Positions 11,008-23,000 of a stretch of 64,000 nt of DNA are shown in pieces. Both the position numbers and the translations under genes were made by a program. The stretch is from the NCBI GenBank assembly GCA_022414725.1, contig JAJSRW010000264.1, positions 1 through 64,000 on the forward strand, read 5' to 3'. The notes below the pieces were generated by a model that was not told the origin of the DNA, searched no databases, and worked only from the letters and a program-made list of their open reading frames with translations. This DNA comes from Microglena sp. YARC (lineage: Eukaryota; Chlorophyta; Chlorophyceae; Chlamydomonadales; Chlamydomonadaceae). The stretch's first letter is position 1, and every line of letters starts with the position of its first letter.

Positions 11008-14000
11008 ATTGTTACGGACCTGCTGCCGTGGTGGCATTGTATCGGCCCTGCTGCCTGCTGCCCTGCGTCTGCTGCCGTTGTTACGGCCCTGCTTTGCTGC
11101 TGCCTTTGTTACGGTCCCTGCTGCCAACTGCTGCCCCTGCTGCCGTTGTTACGGCCTATTCGCTTGCCTGCTGCGCTGCTGCCTTGTTATGGCGCTGCTG
11201 CCTGCTGCGTTATGTTACGGCCCTGCGCTGCCCTGCCTGCTGCACTGCTGCCGTTTACATTTACATTTACATTACATGTTAAAGTCTACTTTGACAGTAC
11301 CGCGAGGGGTGTAAATGAGACTCTGTGCTTTTTAAACAAAAAAAAAGCACCGCCACAAAGAAAAAAAAAACCATTACATCAGGGGTGTGTGTCGTTGTTA
11401 CAGCCCTGCTGCCCTGCTGCCCTGCTGCCCGTTGTCTACGGCCCTGCTGCCTGCTTGCCCTGCTGCCCGTTTACGGCCTGCGCCCTGCTGCCGTTGTACG
11501 GCCCGCCTGCCGACTATGCTGCCTATCTGCTGCCCTGCTGCGCTTGTTTACGGCTGCTGCCCTGCTGCCCTGCGCCTGCTGCCGTTGTTAAGCGGCCCTG
11601 CGTCCCTGCTGGCCTGCTGCCCTGCTGCTTGTTAGAGGTGCTGCCCTGCTGCCTGTGCACTGCTTGGCCTGTTGTTGTTACGGCCCTGCTGCTGCCCTGC
11701 CTGCCGTTGTTACGGCTGCTGCCCCTTGCTAGGCCCTGCGTGCCTGCTTGCCCTGACTAGTTGTTACCGGCCCTGCTGGGCTGCCCCATGTCTGCCGCCG
11801 TTGTTTCAGCTGCTGCCCTGCTGCTGCTGCCTGTTGCTGGGGTTTACGGGGCTCCCTTATCCCTGGTTGCTTGTTTGGCGGCCACCCCGCCGATCTGCTG
11901 CCCCTGCTGCGTTTCTACTGCCGTTGTTCGGCGCTGCTGCCTGTTCTGCGTTGTTACGGCCTCTGCCCTGCTGCCGAATGTTACGCCCTGCTGCCCTGCT
12001 GCCCTGCTGCGTTTGTTAGGCCTGTCGCTTGCATTGTTACGGCCTGCTGCCTGCTGCCCTGCTGCCGCTGCTGCCTGCTGGCCGGCCTGCTGCCTGCTGC
12101 CTGCCCTGCTTGTTTAACCCTGCTGCCCCTGCTGCCTGTTGTTAACGAGTCTCCTGTGTGCCCTGGCTAGCAAACTGCTCCCGGGTGCCCTGCTGCTTGC
12201 TTACAACCTGTCTGCGGCCGCCCTGCTGCTGCTATGTTACGGCCTGCTGCTGTCTGCCCGTTGGGTGGCCACTTGTCTAACTTGCTCTGCTGCCCGATGC
12301 CTAGAAACCGCTGTGGGTTGTTACGGCCTCTTCTTGCCTGCTGGTTACGGCCCTGCTGCCTGTGGCTGCTGCTGGCCCTTTAGGCTCTGCTGCCTGCTGA
12401 CTGGCTGCCTAGTTGATTAGGCTGCTGTAGCCTGTGCGTTGCTTTATTGCTGGCACCTGCTGCCCTTGTGCCATGTACGGCCCTGCTGAGCTGGCCGTTG
12501 CTGCCCTGCTGCCGTTGTTACGCCCCTGCTGCCCTGTGCCTGCTGCACGTTGTTTACGCCCCTACGGCATGCTGCCTGCTACTGTTGTACGGCCCTGCTC
12601 CTGCTTGACTGCCTGTGTTGTGCTGGTGTATACGGCCCTGCTGCCCTGCTGCCTGGCTGCTCCTGCTGCCGTATGTGTTACGGCCCTGCTGCCCTGCAAG
12701 TGCCGTCGCCCTGCGCTTTTTACCGTTGTTACGGCCGCTGCAGCCCTGCTGCCGTTGTTGCTGCGCATGCTGCCCTGCTGCCTGCTGCCCTGCTCGTTGT
12801 TAGGCGCACCCTGGCTGCGTTGTTACGGCCTGCTCCTGCTGCCTGCTGCCTTTTAAACAATAGCCGGTTAGGTTAGGCGGCCGCTGCTGCCCCTGCTTGC
12901 TTGCTGCTGCCCTGCTGCCTTGTGAGGGGGGGAAGAGGAGGATCCCCTGCTGCTCTGCTGTACGCCCTGCTGCCCTTGCTGCCGTTGTTACGGCCCTGTG
13001 CGCGCTGCTGCCGTTGTTACGGCCTGCTGCGGTGGCTGCTGCCGTTGTTACCTCTGCTGCCTTGCTGCTTCCTTGCTGTTGTTACGAGTACTAGCCCTGC
13101 TTGTGCTGGCACAGTTACGCTGGCCCTGCTGCCGCTGCTGCCCTGCTGCTGCTGCCCTGTACTGTTGTTAACGGCCGCTGCTGCCCTGCTGCCGTTTTAC
13201 GCGCCCTGCTTGCCCTGCTGCCCTTGCTGCCCTGTCTGCTGCTGGGTCTGTTAGGCCCTCGCTGCCCTGCATTTTGCGTTGTTTACTCGGCCCTGCTGCC
13301 CTGCCTGCCCTGCGCCTGCTGCCCTGCTGTCCGTGTTACGTCCTGTTGCCCGTTGGTTAACTGCCCTGCTGCCCTGCCTTGCCCTGCTGCCGTTGTTACG
13401 GCCCTGCTGCCCTGCTGCGTGATGCACTTGCTGCCGTTGTTACGGCCCTGCTGCCCTGCCCGTTGTTACGGCCCTGCTGCCCTGCTGCCCTCAGCTGACC
13501 TGCTGCCGGTTGTTACGCCCTCTGCTTGCCCTGCTGCCGTTGTTAGACGCGCCTGCTGCTCACCACGCCCTGCTGCGACGTGTTAGCGTTGTTCGACAGC
13601 CCTCATTGCTGCCTCAGGGAGCCTGCCCTGCTGCCCTGCTGCCCTGCTACAGTGCATTGTTACGGCCCTGCGCCCTGGGCTGCTTGTTAATATAGGCCTA
13701 GATCTGCTGCCCTGCTCAGACCTGTGCGTGTTGGGGCCTGCTGCCCTGCTGCCGTTGTTACGGCCTGCTGCCTGCTCGCTCTCTCCCTTGTTACGGCCTG
13801 CTGCCCTGCTACCGTCTTTGTTACGCGCCTGCTGCCTGCTGTTGTTTATGGCCTGCTGCTGCCCTGCTGCCCTGCCTGGCTGCCACCACTCTTGTTACCC
13901 CCTGCTGCCTGACTGCCGTTGTTACGGCACTTTCTGCTGCTCTGCTGCTCTCTGCTGCCCTGCTGCCGTTGTTACTGGCCCTGCTGCCCTGCTGCCGTTT

Positions 14001-15355
14001 TTATCGGTCCTGCCCTGCTGCTGCTCTGCTGCCTCTCTCAACTCTCTGCTTGCTTCCTGCTGGGACTGCTACCGTTGTTTCAAGGCCCTGCTGCCCTGCT
14101 GCTGTTGTGGCCCTTTCTGCTGCCCTGGCTGCTTTGTTCTGCTGCTGCCTTGTTACCTGGCCCGTTGCTGCTGCTCCTGCTGCCGGTGCTGCGCGTGGTG
14201 TTACGGCGGCTGCTGGCCCTGCTGCTGCTTGCCTCTGCTGGGGCCGTTGTTAGCGGCCTGCTGGGCTGCTGCCGTTGTTCGGCCCTGCTGCCTGCTGTTA
14301 ACTCACTGCTGCCTGCTGCCCTGCTGCCTTGTTACGGCCTGCTGCCCTGCTGCCGTTGTTACGGCCCTGCTGCCCCCTGCTGCCGTTGTTACGTGCTGCC
14401 CTGCTGCCCTGCTGCCGTTTGTTACGGCCCTGCTGCCACTGCTGCCCTGCCGTCGTTACGGCCCTGCTGCCTGCTGCCTGCCCTGCTGCCCTGCTGCGTG
14501 TTGCGGCCCTGCTGCCTGCTGCCGTTGTTAACGGCCCTGCTGCCTGCTGCGTTGTTCGGCCCTGCTGCCCTGCTGCCCTGCTGCCCTGCTGCCGTTGTTA
14601 CGGCCCTGCTGCCCTGCTGCCCTGCTGCCCCTGCTGCCTGCTGCCACTGCTACCGTTGTTACGGCCCTGCTGCCCTGCTGCTTGTTACGGCCAGCCTGCC
14701 TGCCTGTTGTTACGTGCTGCCCTGCTGCCTGCTGCCGTCTGCGTTGTGTACGGCCTGCTGCCCCTGCTGCCCCTGCTGCTGCTTTGTTATGGCCCTGCTG
14801 CCCTGCCCGTTGTTACGGCCCTGCCTGCTCTGCCTTGCTGCCGTTGTTACGGCCCTGCTGCCCTGCTGTTGTTGTTTACGGCCCTGCTACCGTGCTGCGT
14901 GCATACGGCCCCTGCTGCCCTGCTGCCCTTGTTGTGTACGGCTGCTGCCTGCTGCCCTGCTGCCCTGCTGCTTTGCTGCGTTGTTACGGCCCTGCTTGCT
15001 TCCGTTGTTACGGCCTGCTGCCCTGCTGCCCTGCTGCCTTGTTACGGCCTGCTGCCTGCTGCTGTGTTACGGCCCTGCTGCCGCTGCTGTGCTGCCCTGC
15101 TGCCGTTGTTTCGGCCCTGCTGCCCTGCTGCTGTGTTACGGCCCTGTGCAACTGCTGCCGCTGCCTGCTGCCGTTGTTACGGGCCCTGCTGCCCTGCTGC
15201 CCTGCTGCCCTGCTCCTGCTGCTGTGTTACGGCCCTGCTGCCCTGCTGCCGTTGTTACGGCCCTGCTGCCCTGCTGCCCTGCTGCCCTGCTGCTGTTGTT
15301 ATGGCCCTGCTGCCCTGCTGCCGTTGTTACGGCCCTGCTGCCGTTGTTACGGCCC
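11008..15355. repeat. 4.3 kb CTGCC-rich minisatellite
   Basis: Units combine ccctgctg blocks with a ccgttgttacgg spacer. The number of ccctgctg blocks between spacers varies from one to four, giving a variable higher-order pattern. Open frames occur in all three + frames (Leu/Pro/Cys/Ala-rich), which is a composition effect. One insertion (11,253-11,399) is a LINE 3' end. Many single-base deletions suggest consensus noise. Confidence 0.9.
11253..11399 (-). mobile_element. 5'-truncated LINE copy (3' end only)
   Basis: It matches the 3' untranslated end and tail of the LINE at 36,892-37,040. Shared blocks are the tacatt-rich tail, catgttaaagtctact, ccgcgagggtgta, gagactctgtgcttt and cattacatcaggggtgtgt. 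It is inserted in the minisatellite in the same orientation as the full element; 'cgtt' occurs on both flanks as a possible short target duplication. Confidence 0.8.
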
Positions 15356-16311
15356 GTGTGCGATCTACCCTTATCTGTTAGCTAATCATACAAGGGTGTG
15401 AGATGATTCACCCTAGTTATGTTTCCCAGGAAGGGCGCATGAAAAGGACTACATGAGCTGGTCCAAAACAAGGGCGAGAAACGTGACTGGGTCCTGTGAG
15501 GAAGCATAGCGGTACATGGCAGTATGGCACTGTACACATGATCATTGCACGTTTTTCACCACGCTTATGGAAGGCAAAGAAGCGATGAAATGTGACGAAG
15601 AAAAAATAAGATACCGATAGTTATTTAATTATCTGACATGCGGGATATATGTCAAACCGATTCCGTTATTCAGGCACAGCTTAGCTACCGTAACTCGGAT
15701 GACTGATTCGAGTTGGGACTTGGGACTGGGGGGTAAAGAAACAAAAAATCCACGATGTGCTCGGATGTGCTCGTCGGGAAAATGGGAGGGCATGTTGAGG
15801 ATAGAGCGGGCTAGACGTTGCAGGTGCGAACGAGGCTCGTCGGCTTCCAGGAACTAGAACCAGGAAGTGGATCCTTCTCGATCCTGCTCGATCCTGTTCG
15901 GAACTTCGGCAAGGGCGGGGGCCCGCCCGGGGGCCAGCCCCGGCCAGCTCCGGGGGCGGGGGGCCATGACGGGCCATGACGGGCCATGACGGGCCATGAC
16001 GGGCCATGACGGGCCATGATGGATTTTGTTGCGCGAGCGCACCAACGCAACTCCTTAGATTCTATTTACTCAATTATACGTCACCGATTCTACGTCAAGA
16101 ACCCGGCCAGGCCAGGCCAGGCCACGCCACTTCTCATTCCTTTCCTGTATTACCTATCCTCGCTCTGTCGCCCGGGCGATTCACGCATCCCTCGGCGCCT
16201 CATTTGGCGATACAGATAACAAGTTAACTCTGACCTGAAGTAGACACAGCCGCATTCGGTTCTTTTATTCGGAATACCTGCACAGAACCTCCCACCTTCG
16301 ACCGAAATTCA
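15356..16311. other. Intergenic / 5' flank of the C2orf81-like gene
   Basis: No coding region is supported. It holds a GC-rich segment (15,910-15,965), a 10-bp repeat (15,961-16,020) and ggccaggccaggccac at 16,105-16,130. No recognisable promoter motif was found. Confidence 0.5.
15961..16020. repeat. 10-bp tandem repeat gggccatgac, 6 copies
   Basis: Six head-to-tail copies of gggccatgac, the last ending in gat. It lies 290 bp before the start codon of the next gene. Confidence 0.95.
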
Positions 16312-17028
16312 ATGTCGAAAGACAAGGGGATCCCCCCACCTCCAGAATTCGACGATGCTGGATTCGACGGCCCTGAATGCATCCCCAACGAGCAGCTTCA
16401 GCAGAGTCTGTCTCTGTTGTTCCAGCAGATGATGCCCCTTGCGAATGTCGTGGACAGCCAGAAGCGCTGCGCGCTCGATGCTGTGAACGCTGCCATCGAG
16501 TCTTCACTCACGGCCGTTGACATGTGTTACATAGAGAGGGACCCCGAGGCAGTGACTGAGATATCTAAGTCTGACTTTAGTTGGGTGGTGGAACCGGTGC
16601 CCCCACCATGTAGGATGGACACCTGGCTGAGGGCTGCCATCCCAGAAGCCAACATGGCCTCATTGCCACAATCCTTTTCCATGGCCCGCTTCCTCAACAC
16701 CCAAGCTAGCAGTCATAATTTGGCGAGGCCAGGCGGTGGGAGAAAGTCCCGACCAGCAAGTGGGGAGTCAGCACGGAGTTGTGTGGCTTCACCTAAACGA
16801 GCGGCCCCCCCTGTGCCTGGCCTGGAACGGCACAAAATGGGTGGGCTTGCCGAGGTAATGGCAGCACAGGCAAGCCAAAATAGGCTACGGGAGGAGCTGG
16901 CTCTCAGAAAGGCTCAAGAGCAGCTGGTTAAGGACCAGGAGGCAAAGGATGAGGCTGATAAAGCCCGCCTCATAGCTTTGCAGAAGGAGTTGAAGGGCAA
17001 GGAATACACATATGACCACAAGGGCCAG
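16312..17028 (+). CDS. C2orf81-like exon 1
   Basis: 239 codons open from ATG to the donor CAG/GTGAGT, phase 0. It encodes the acidic/proline start MSKDKGIPPPPEFDDAG, a helical region, EPVPPPCRMDTWLRAAIP, a Ser/Arg-rich linker and a charged coiled-coil segment ending EYTYDHKGQ. Codon use and the absence of indels contrast with the gatB exons. Confidence 0.8.
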
Positions 17029-20000
17029 GTGAGTGTTGACCCTCGTGTCATATGTGGTGGTGGTGGTGGTGGTGTGTGTGTGGGGGGTGGGAGGGGTGGG
17101 GGGAAGGGGATGGGTGGGTGGGGGTGGGGGTGGGGGGGGTAGAGATGGAATACACATATGACTACATTGGGCCAGGTGAGTGTTGACCCTTGTGTCACAT
17201 GTGTGTGGTGGTGGTGGGTGGTGGTGGGGGGTCGTGGGTGTGGGTGGGGGTGTGGGTGGGGGTGTGGGCGGGTGGCGTGGGGGGGATGGTGGATGGGTAG
17301 GGATGGAAATACACATATGACCACATGGTCCAGGTGAGTGTTGACCCTTGTGTCATATGTGTGGTGGGTGGTGGGTGGGTGGTTGTGGGGTCGTGTGTGT
17401 TGTGTGTGGGTGTGTGTGTGGGGGGGAGGAACGGGAATACACATGACCACTATGGGCCAGGTGAGTGTTGACCCTTGTGTCATATGTGTGGTGGGGGTGG
17501 GGGTGGGGGTGGGTCGTGTGTGTGTAATGTGTGTGTGTGTGTGTGTGTGTGTGTGGGGGGGGGGGGGATGGTGGGGGGGGGGTAGGGATGGGAATATCAT
17601 CTATGACCACATGGGCCAGGTGAGTGTTGACCCTTGTGTCGTCTGTGTCACCCTCACCCAACCCACCCCCACCCACCCATCCACACCCTACCCTCACCAT
17701 CTCCCCCACCCCTCACCCACCCCCACCTCCCCCACCACCCACCCACCCACCCCACATCCACACACCAGCCCACCCCACCCACCATCCACCACCTCACCAT
17801 CTCACACCCACCCACCCACCCCCATCCACCACCCCACCCGCCACCATCAACCCCGCCATTCCACCACCACCACCACCATCCCCACCACCCACCACCACCC
17901 CACCCCACCCCCTCAACCCCCCACTCACCCATCCACCACACCACCACCATCATCCCCCCCTCCCACCCCATCCACCACCACCCCACCCACCATCCCACCA
18001 CCACCCACCACACTGACCATCCCCCACACCACCCATCATCCCCCCCCCTCCCCCACCATCCCCCCCCCCCACCCACCCACCCACCCACCCACCACCCATC
18101 CCCCACCACCCCACCATCCACCACCCCACCCCACCACCACTCACCATCCACCACCCCACCCATCATCCCCCCCCCTCCCCACCATCACCCCCCCCACACA
18201 CACACCCCCCCCCACCATCCACCCCCCCCCACACCCACCATCCACCACCCCACCCCACCCACTCACCATCCACCACACCACCCATCATCCCCCCCCCCAT
18301 GCACCCCACCCACCATCCACCACCCCACCCACCCACCATCCACACCCCACCCCACCCCCACTCACCATCGCACCACACCACCCATTATCCCCCCCCCTCC
18401 CCACCATCAACCCCCCCACCCACCCACCCACCATCCACCACCCACCACCCCACTCACCATCCACCAACCCACCCATCATCCCCCCCCCCCCCCACCCACC
18501 ATCCCCCCCACCACCACCCCACTCACCATCCACCACACCCACCCATCATCCCCCCCCTCCCCCACATCAACCCCCCCCCCCCCCCACCCACCCACCCACC
18601 CACCCACCACCACCACACCATCCCCCCCCCACCATCCACCTCCACTCACCATCCCCCCCCCCCCCCCACCATCCCCCCCACCCACCATCCACCCACCCAC
18701 CCCACCCACCATCCACCACCCCACCCCACCCCACTCACCATCCACCACACCACCCATCATCCCCCCCCCTCCCCACCATCAACCCCCCACCCCACCCCAC
18801 CCACCCACCATCCACCACCCACCCCACCCACCATCCACTACCCCCCCCCCCCCTCACCATCCACCACACCAACCACCATCCCCCCCCCCCCCCCCCCCCT
18901 CACCCCCCCACCCCTCCACCCCACCACCCACAATCCACCCCACCCCACCCCACCATCCACCCCTCCACCCATCATCCACCCCTTTAAACCATCCCCCCCC
19001 CCCACCCACCATCCCCCCCCCCTCCCCCCCCACCCACCCACCGCCTCCCCCCCCCACCCCATCCACCCTCCAGCCCCCCCCACCCACCCACCCACCCACC
19101 CACCCCATTCCCCCCCCCCCACCCACACACCCACACACCCTCCAATCCCCCCCACCCCCCACTCCCCACCCACCCACCCACGCTACACCCCCCCACCCCA
19201 GGTTGTGGTGATGAGTACATTTAATGCGGATGCCAATCCCCAAGCACCAACGGGGGCAGGCTTTAGAGTAGCTAACCCTGGTGCTGATGAGGAGGAGATG
19301 AAAAACAACAAAGGTAAGGGTAGTAAAGGACGAGGAAGCAGCAAGACATCAGATGCAAGCGGCCCAAGCCCCCCCTCGTACCCAGCTGACACTGCAGAGG
19401 TGGCAGTGCCTTTGGGCGCAGACCCCAAGAAAGCGACGGCAGGTGGCGTGGACCCGCCTAAAGCACCTGCGGAGAAGAGTGAGGCTAATGGCAAAGGTGA
19501 ATTGATGATGATGATTATGATGATGAGGAGGAAGATGATGATGTTGGTGCTGGTGCTGATGGTGGTGGTGATGATGATGATTATGAGGAGGAGGAGGATG
19601 ATGATTGTAGGTGCTCTGCTTGCTGATGGTGGTGGTGATGATGATGATTATGAGGAGGAGGAGGAGGAGGAGGAGAATGGGGCTGATGCTGATGGTGGTG
19701 GTGATGCTGATGTGGAGGAGGAGGAGGAGGAGGAGGATGCTGGTGCTGCTGATGATGATATGGGGCTGGTTTGCATTTGTATGTAGTATACATTTCTCAT
19801 ATGATGCTGTTTTGCATTGTTATGTAGCATACATAACACAATTCTGATATGAGGCTATTTTTAATTTGTATGTTTTATACATTTCTTATATGATGCTGTT
19901 TTGCATTGTTATGTAGCATACATAACACAATTCTGATATGAGGCTATTTTTAATTTGTATGTTTTATACATTTCTTATATGATGCTGTTTTGCATTGTTA

Positions 20001-23000
20001 TGTAGCATACATAACACAATTCTGATATGAGGCTTTTTTTAATTTGTATGTTTTATACATTTCTTATATGAGGCTGTTTTGCATTGTTATGTAGTATGCA
20101 ATTCTCATATGAGGCTGATTTGCATGTTCTGCATTTGTATGTAGTATACATGTATGGTATGAGGTTGATTTGCAAGCTCTGTATTTGTAGGTTGTATACA
20201 TTTCTCATGTGAGGCTGTTTTGCATGTGTATGTACATTTCTGATATGGGGCTGGTTTGCATGCTCTATATTCGTAGGTTGTACACATTTCTCATATGAGG
20301 CTGATTTGTATTTGTATGTAGTATACATTTCTCATGTGAGGCTGTTTTGCATGTGTATGTACATTTCTGATATGGGGCTGGTTTGCATGCTCTATATTTG
20401 TAGGTTGTACACATTTCTCATATGAGGCTGATTTGCATTTGTATGTAGTATACATTTCTCATGTGAGGCTGTTTTGCATGTGTATGTACATTTCTGATAT
20501 GGGGCTGGTTTGCATGCTCTATATTCGTAGGTTGTACACATTTCTCATATGAGGCTGATTTGTATTTGTATGTAGTATACATTTCTCATGTGAGGCTGTT
20601 TTGCATGTGTATGTACATTTCTGATATGGGGCTGGTTTGCATGCTCTATATTCGTAGGTTGTACACATTTCTCATATGAGGCTGATTTGTATTTGTATGT
20701 AGTATACATTTCTCATGTGAGGCTGTTTTGCATGTGTATGTACATTTCTGATATGGGGCTGGTTTGCATGCTCTATATTCGTAGGTTGTACACATTTCTC
20801 ATATGAGGCTGATTTGTATTTGTATGTAGTATACATTTCTCATGTGAGGCTGTTTTGCATGTGTATGTACATTCCTGATATGGGGCTGGTTTGCATGCTC
20901 TGTATTTGTAGGTTGTATACAATTCTCATATGAGGCTGTTTTGCATTTGTATGTAGTTTACATTTCTCATATGAGGCTGTTTTGCATGTGAATGTACATT
21001 TCTGACATGGGGCTGGTTTGCAATCTCTCCATTTGCATGTAGTATACATTTCTCATGTGAGGCTGTTTTGCATGTGTATGTACATTCCTGATATGGGGCT
21101 GGTTTGCATGCTCTGTATTTGTAGGTTGTATACAATTCTCATATGAGGCTGTTTTGCATGTGTATGTATTATGCATGTATGATATGAGGCTGTTCTACAT
21201 GCTCTGCATTTTTGTGTCGTATACAATTCTGATATGAGGCCGTTTTGCATTTGTATGTAGTAAACAATTCTCGTACGGGGCTGTTTTTCATGTGTATGTT
21301 TTTCATGTGTATGTAGTACACAATTCTCATATGGGGCTAGTTTGCATGCTCTGCATTTTTATGTAGTATGCAATTCTGATATGAGGCTATTTTTCTGTGC
21401 AGGTGGTGGACTTCGAAAGGGAAATGCAAAAGAGAGGAAGTTGGTGACTGACTTTAGAGAGCAGAAGTCTGGTGCTCAACCGAACGCACTAGATACTCTC
21501 AATCCCAATGCTGGCGTTACCTTGCGTCAGGTAAGCTCAGTTGTTTTGACACTTTTATTGCTGGCGTCACCTAACTCAGTAGGTGTGTTTGTGTGTGTGT
21601 GTGTGTGCGTCAGGTAAGCACAGCTGTTTTGACACTTTTGTTGTGTGCTCAACCTAACGCACTAGATACTCTCAATCCCAATGCTGGCGTCACCTTGCGT
21701 CAGGTGTGTTAGGGTGTGAGTGTTTGGGTGTGTGTGTTTTGGTGTGTGTGTAAGGGTGTTTGGGTGTGTGTGTATGGGTGTTTGGGTGTGTTTTTCGGTG
21801 TGTGTGTATGGGTGTTAGGGTGTTTGTGTGTGTGTGTTTGGGTGTTTGGGTGTTAGTGTGTGTGTGTGTGTGCGCCAGGTAAGCACAGTTGTGTTGACAG
21901 TTTTGTTGCTGGTGTCACCTAATGCACTAGATACTCTCAATCCCAATGCTGGAGTCAACGTGCGTCAGGTGTGTGCTTGGGTGTTAGTGTGTGTCTGTGC
22001 GCCAGGTAAGCACAGTTGTGTTGACAGTTTTGTTGCTGGTGTCACCTAATGCACTAGATACTCTCAATCCCAATGTTGGCGTCAATGTGCGTCAGGTGTG
22101 TGTTTGGGTGTGTGTTTGGGTGTATGTGTGTGAGTGTTTCGGTGTTTCGGTGTGTGTGTATGGGTGTTTGTGTGTTTGTGTTTCGTTGTTTCGGTGTGTG
22201 TGTATGTGTGTTTGGGTGTCTGTTTGTGTGTGTTTCGTTGTTTCGGTGTGTGTGTATGGGTGTTTGGGTGTCTGTTTGTGTGTGTTTCGTTGTTTCGGTG
22301 TGTGTGCATGGGTGTTTGGGTGTTTGTGTGTGTGTGTGTTTCGTTGTTTCGGTGTGTGTGTATGGGTGTTTGGGTGTCTGTGTGTGTGTGTATCGGTGTT
22401 TGGGTGTGTGTGTGTATGGGTCTTTGGGTGTTAGTTTGTGTGTGTGCGCCAGGTAAGCACAGTTGTGTTGTCAGTTTTGTTGCTGATGTCACCTAATGCC
22501 CTAGATACTCTCAATCTCAATGCTGGTGTCACCTTTCATCTGGTGTGTTTGTGTGTGTGTTTGGTTGTTTGTGTGAGGGTGATTGGGTGTATTTGTGTGT
22601 GTGCATCAGGTGTGGTGGTGTGTGTGTGTGTGTGTGTGTGTGCGCCAGGTAAGCACAGTTGTTTTGTCAGTTTTGTTGCTGGTGTCACCTAATGCCCTAG
22701 ATACTCTCAATCTCAATGCTGGCGTCACCTTGCATCAGGTGTGTGTGTTTGTGTGTGTGCGTGCGTGTGCGTCAGGTAAGCACAGCGTTTTTGACACTTT
22801 TGTTGCTTGCGTCACCTAACTCACGAGATACTCTCAATCTCAATGCTGGCGACACCGTGCATCAGGTGTGCGTGTGTGTGTGTGCGTGTGCGTCAGGTAA
22901 GCACAGCCTTTTTGACACTTGTGTTGCTTGCGTCACCTAACTCACGAGATACTCTCAATCCCAATGCTGGCAACACCGTGCATCAGGTGTGCGTGTGTGT

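Noticed and set aside
11004..15401. Long Leu/Pro/Cys/Ala-rich frames up to 488 codons
   Set aside because: All three + frames are open through the CTGCC minisatellite; a composition effect with no domain or start context.
17338..19211. Frames of more than 500 codons rich in Pro/His/Thr
   Set aside because: They consist only of the CCACC repeat read in several frames, and they overlap a GT-AG intron supported by phase-consistent exons on both sides.
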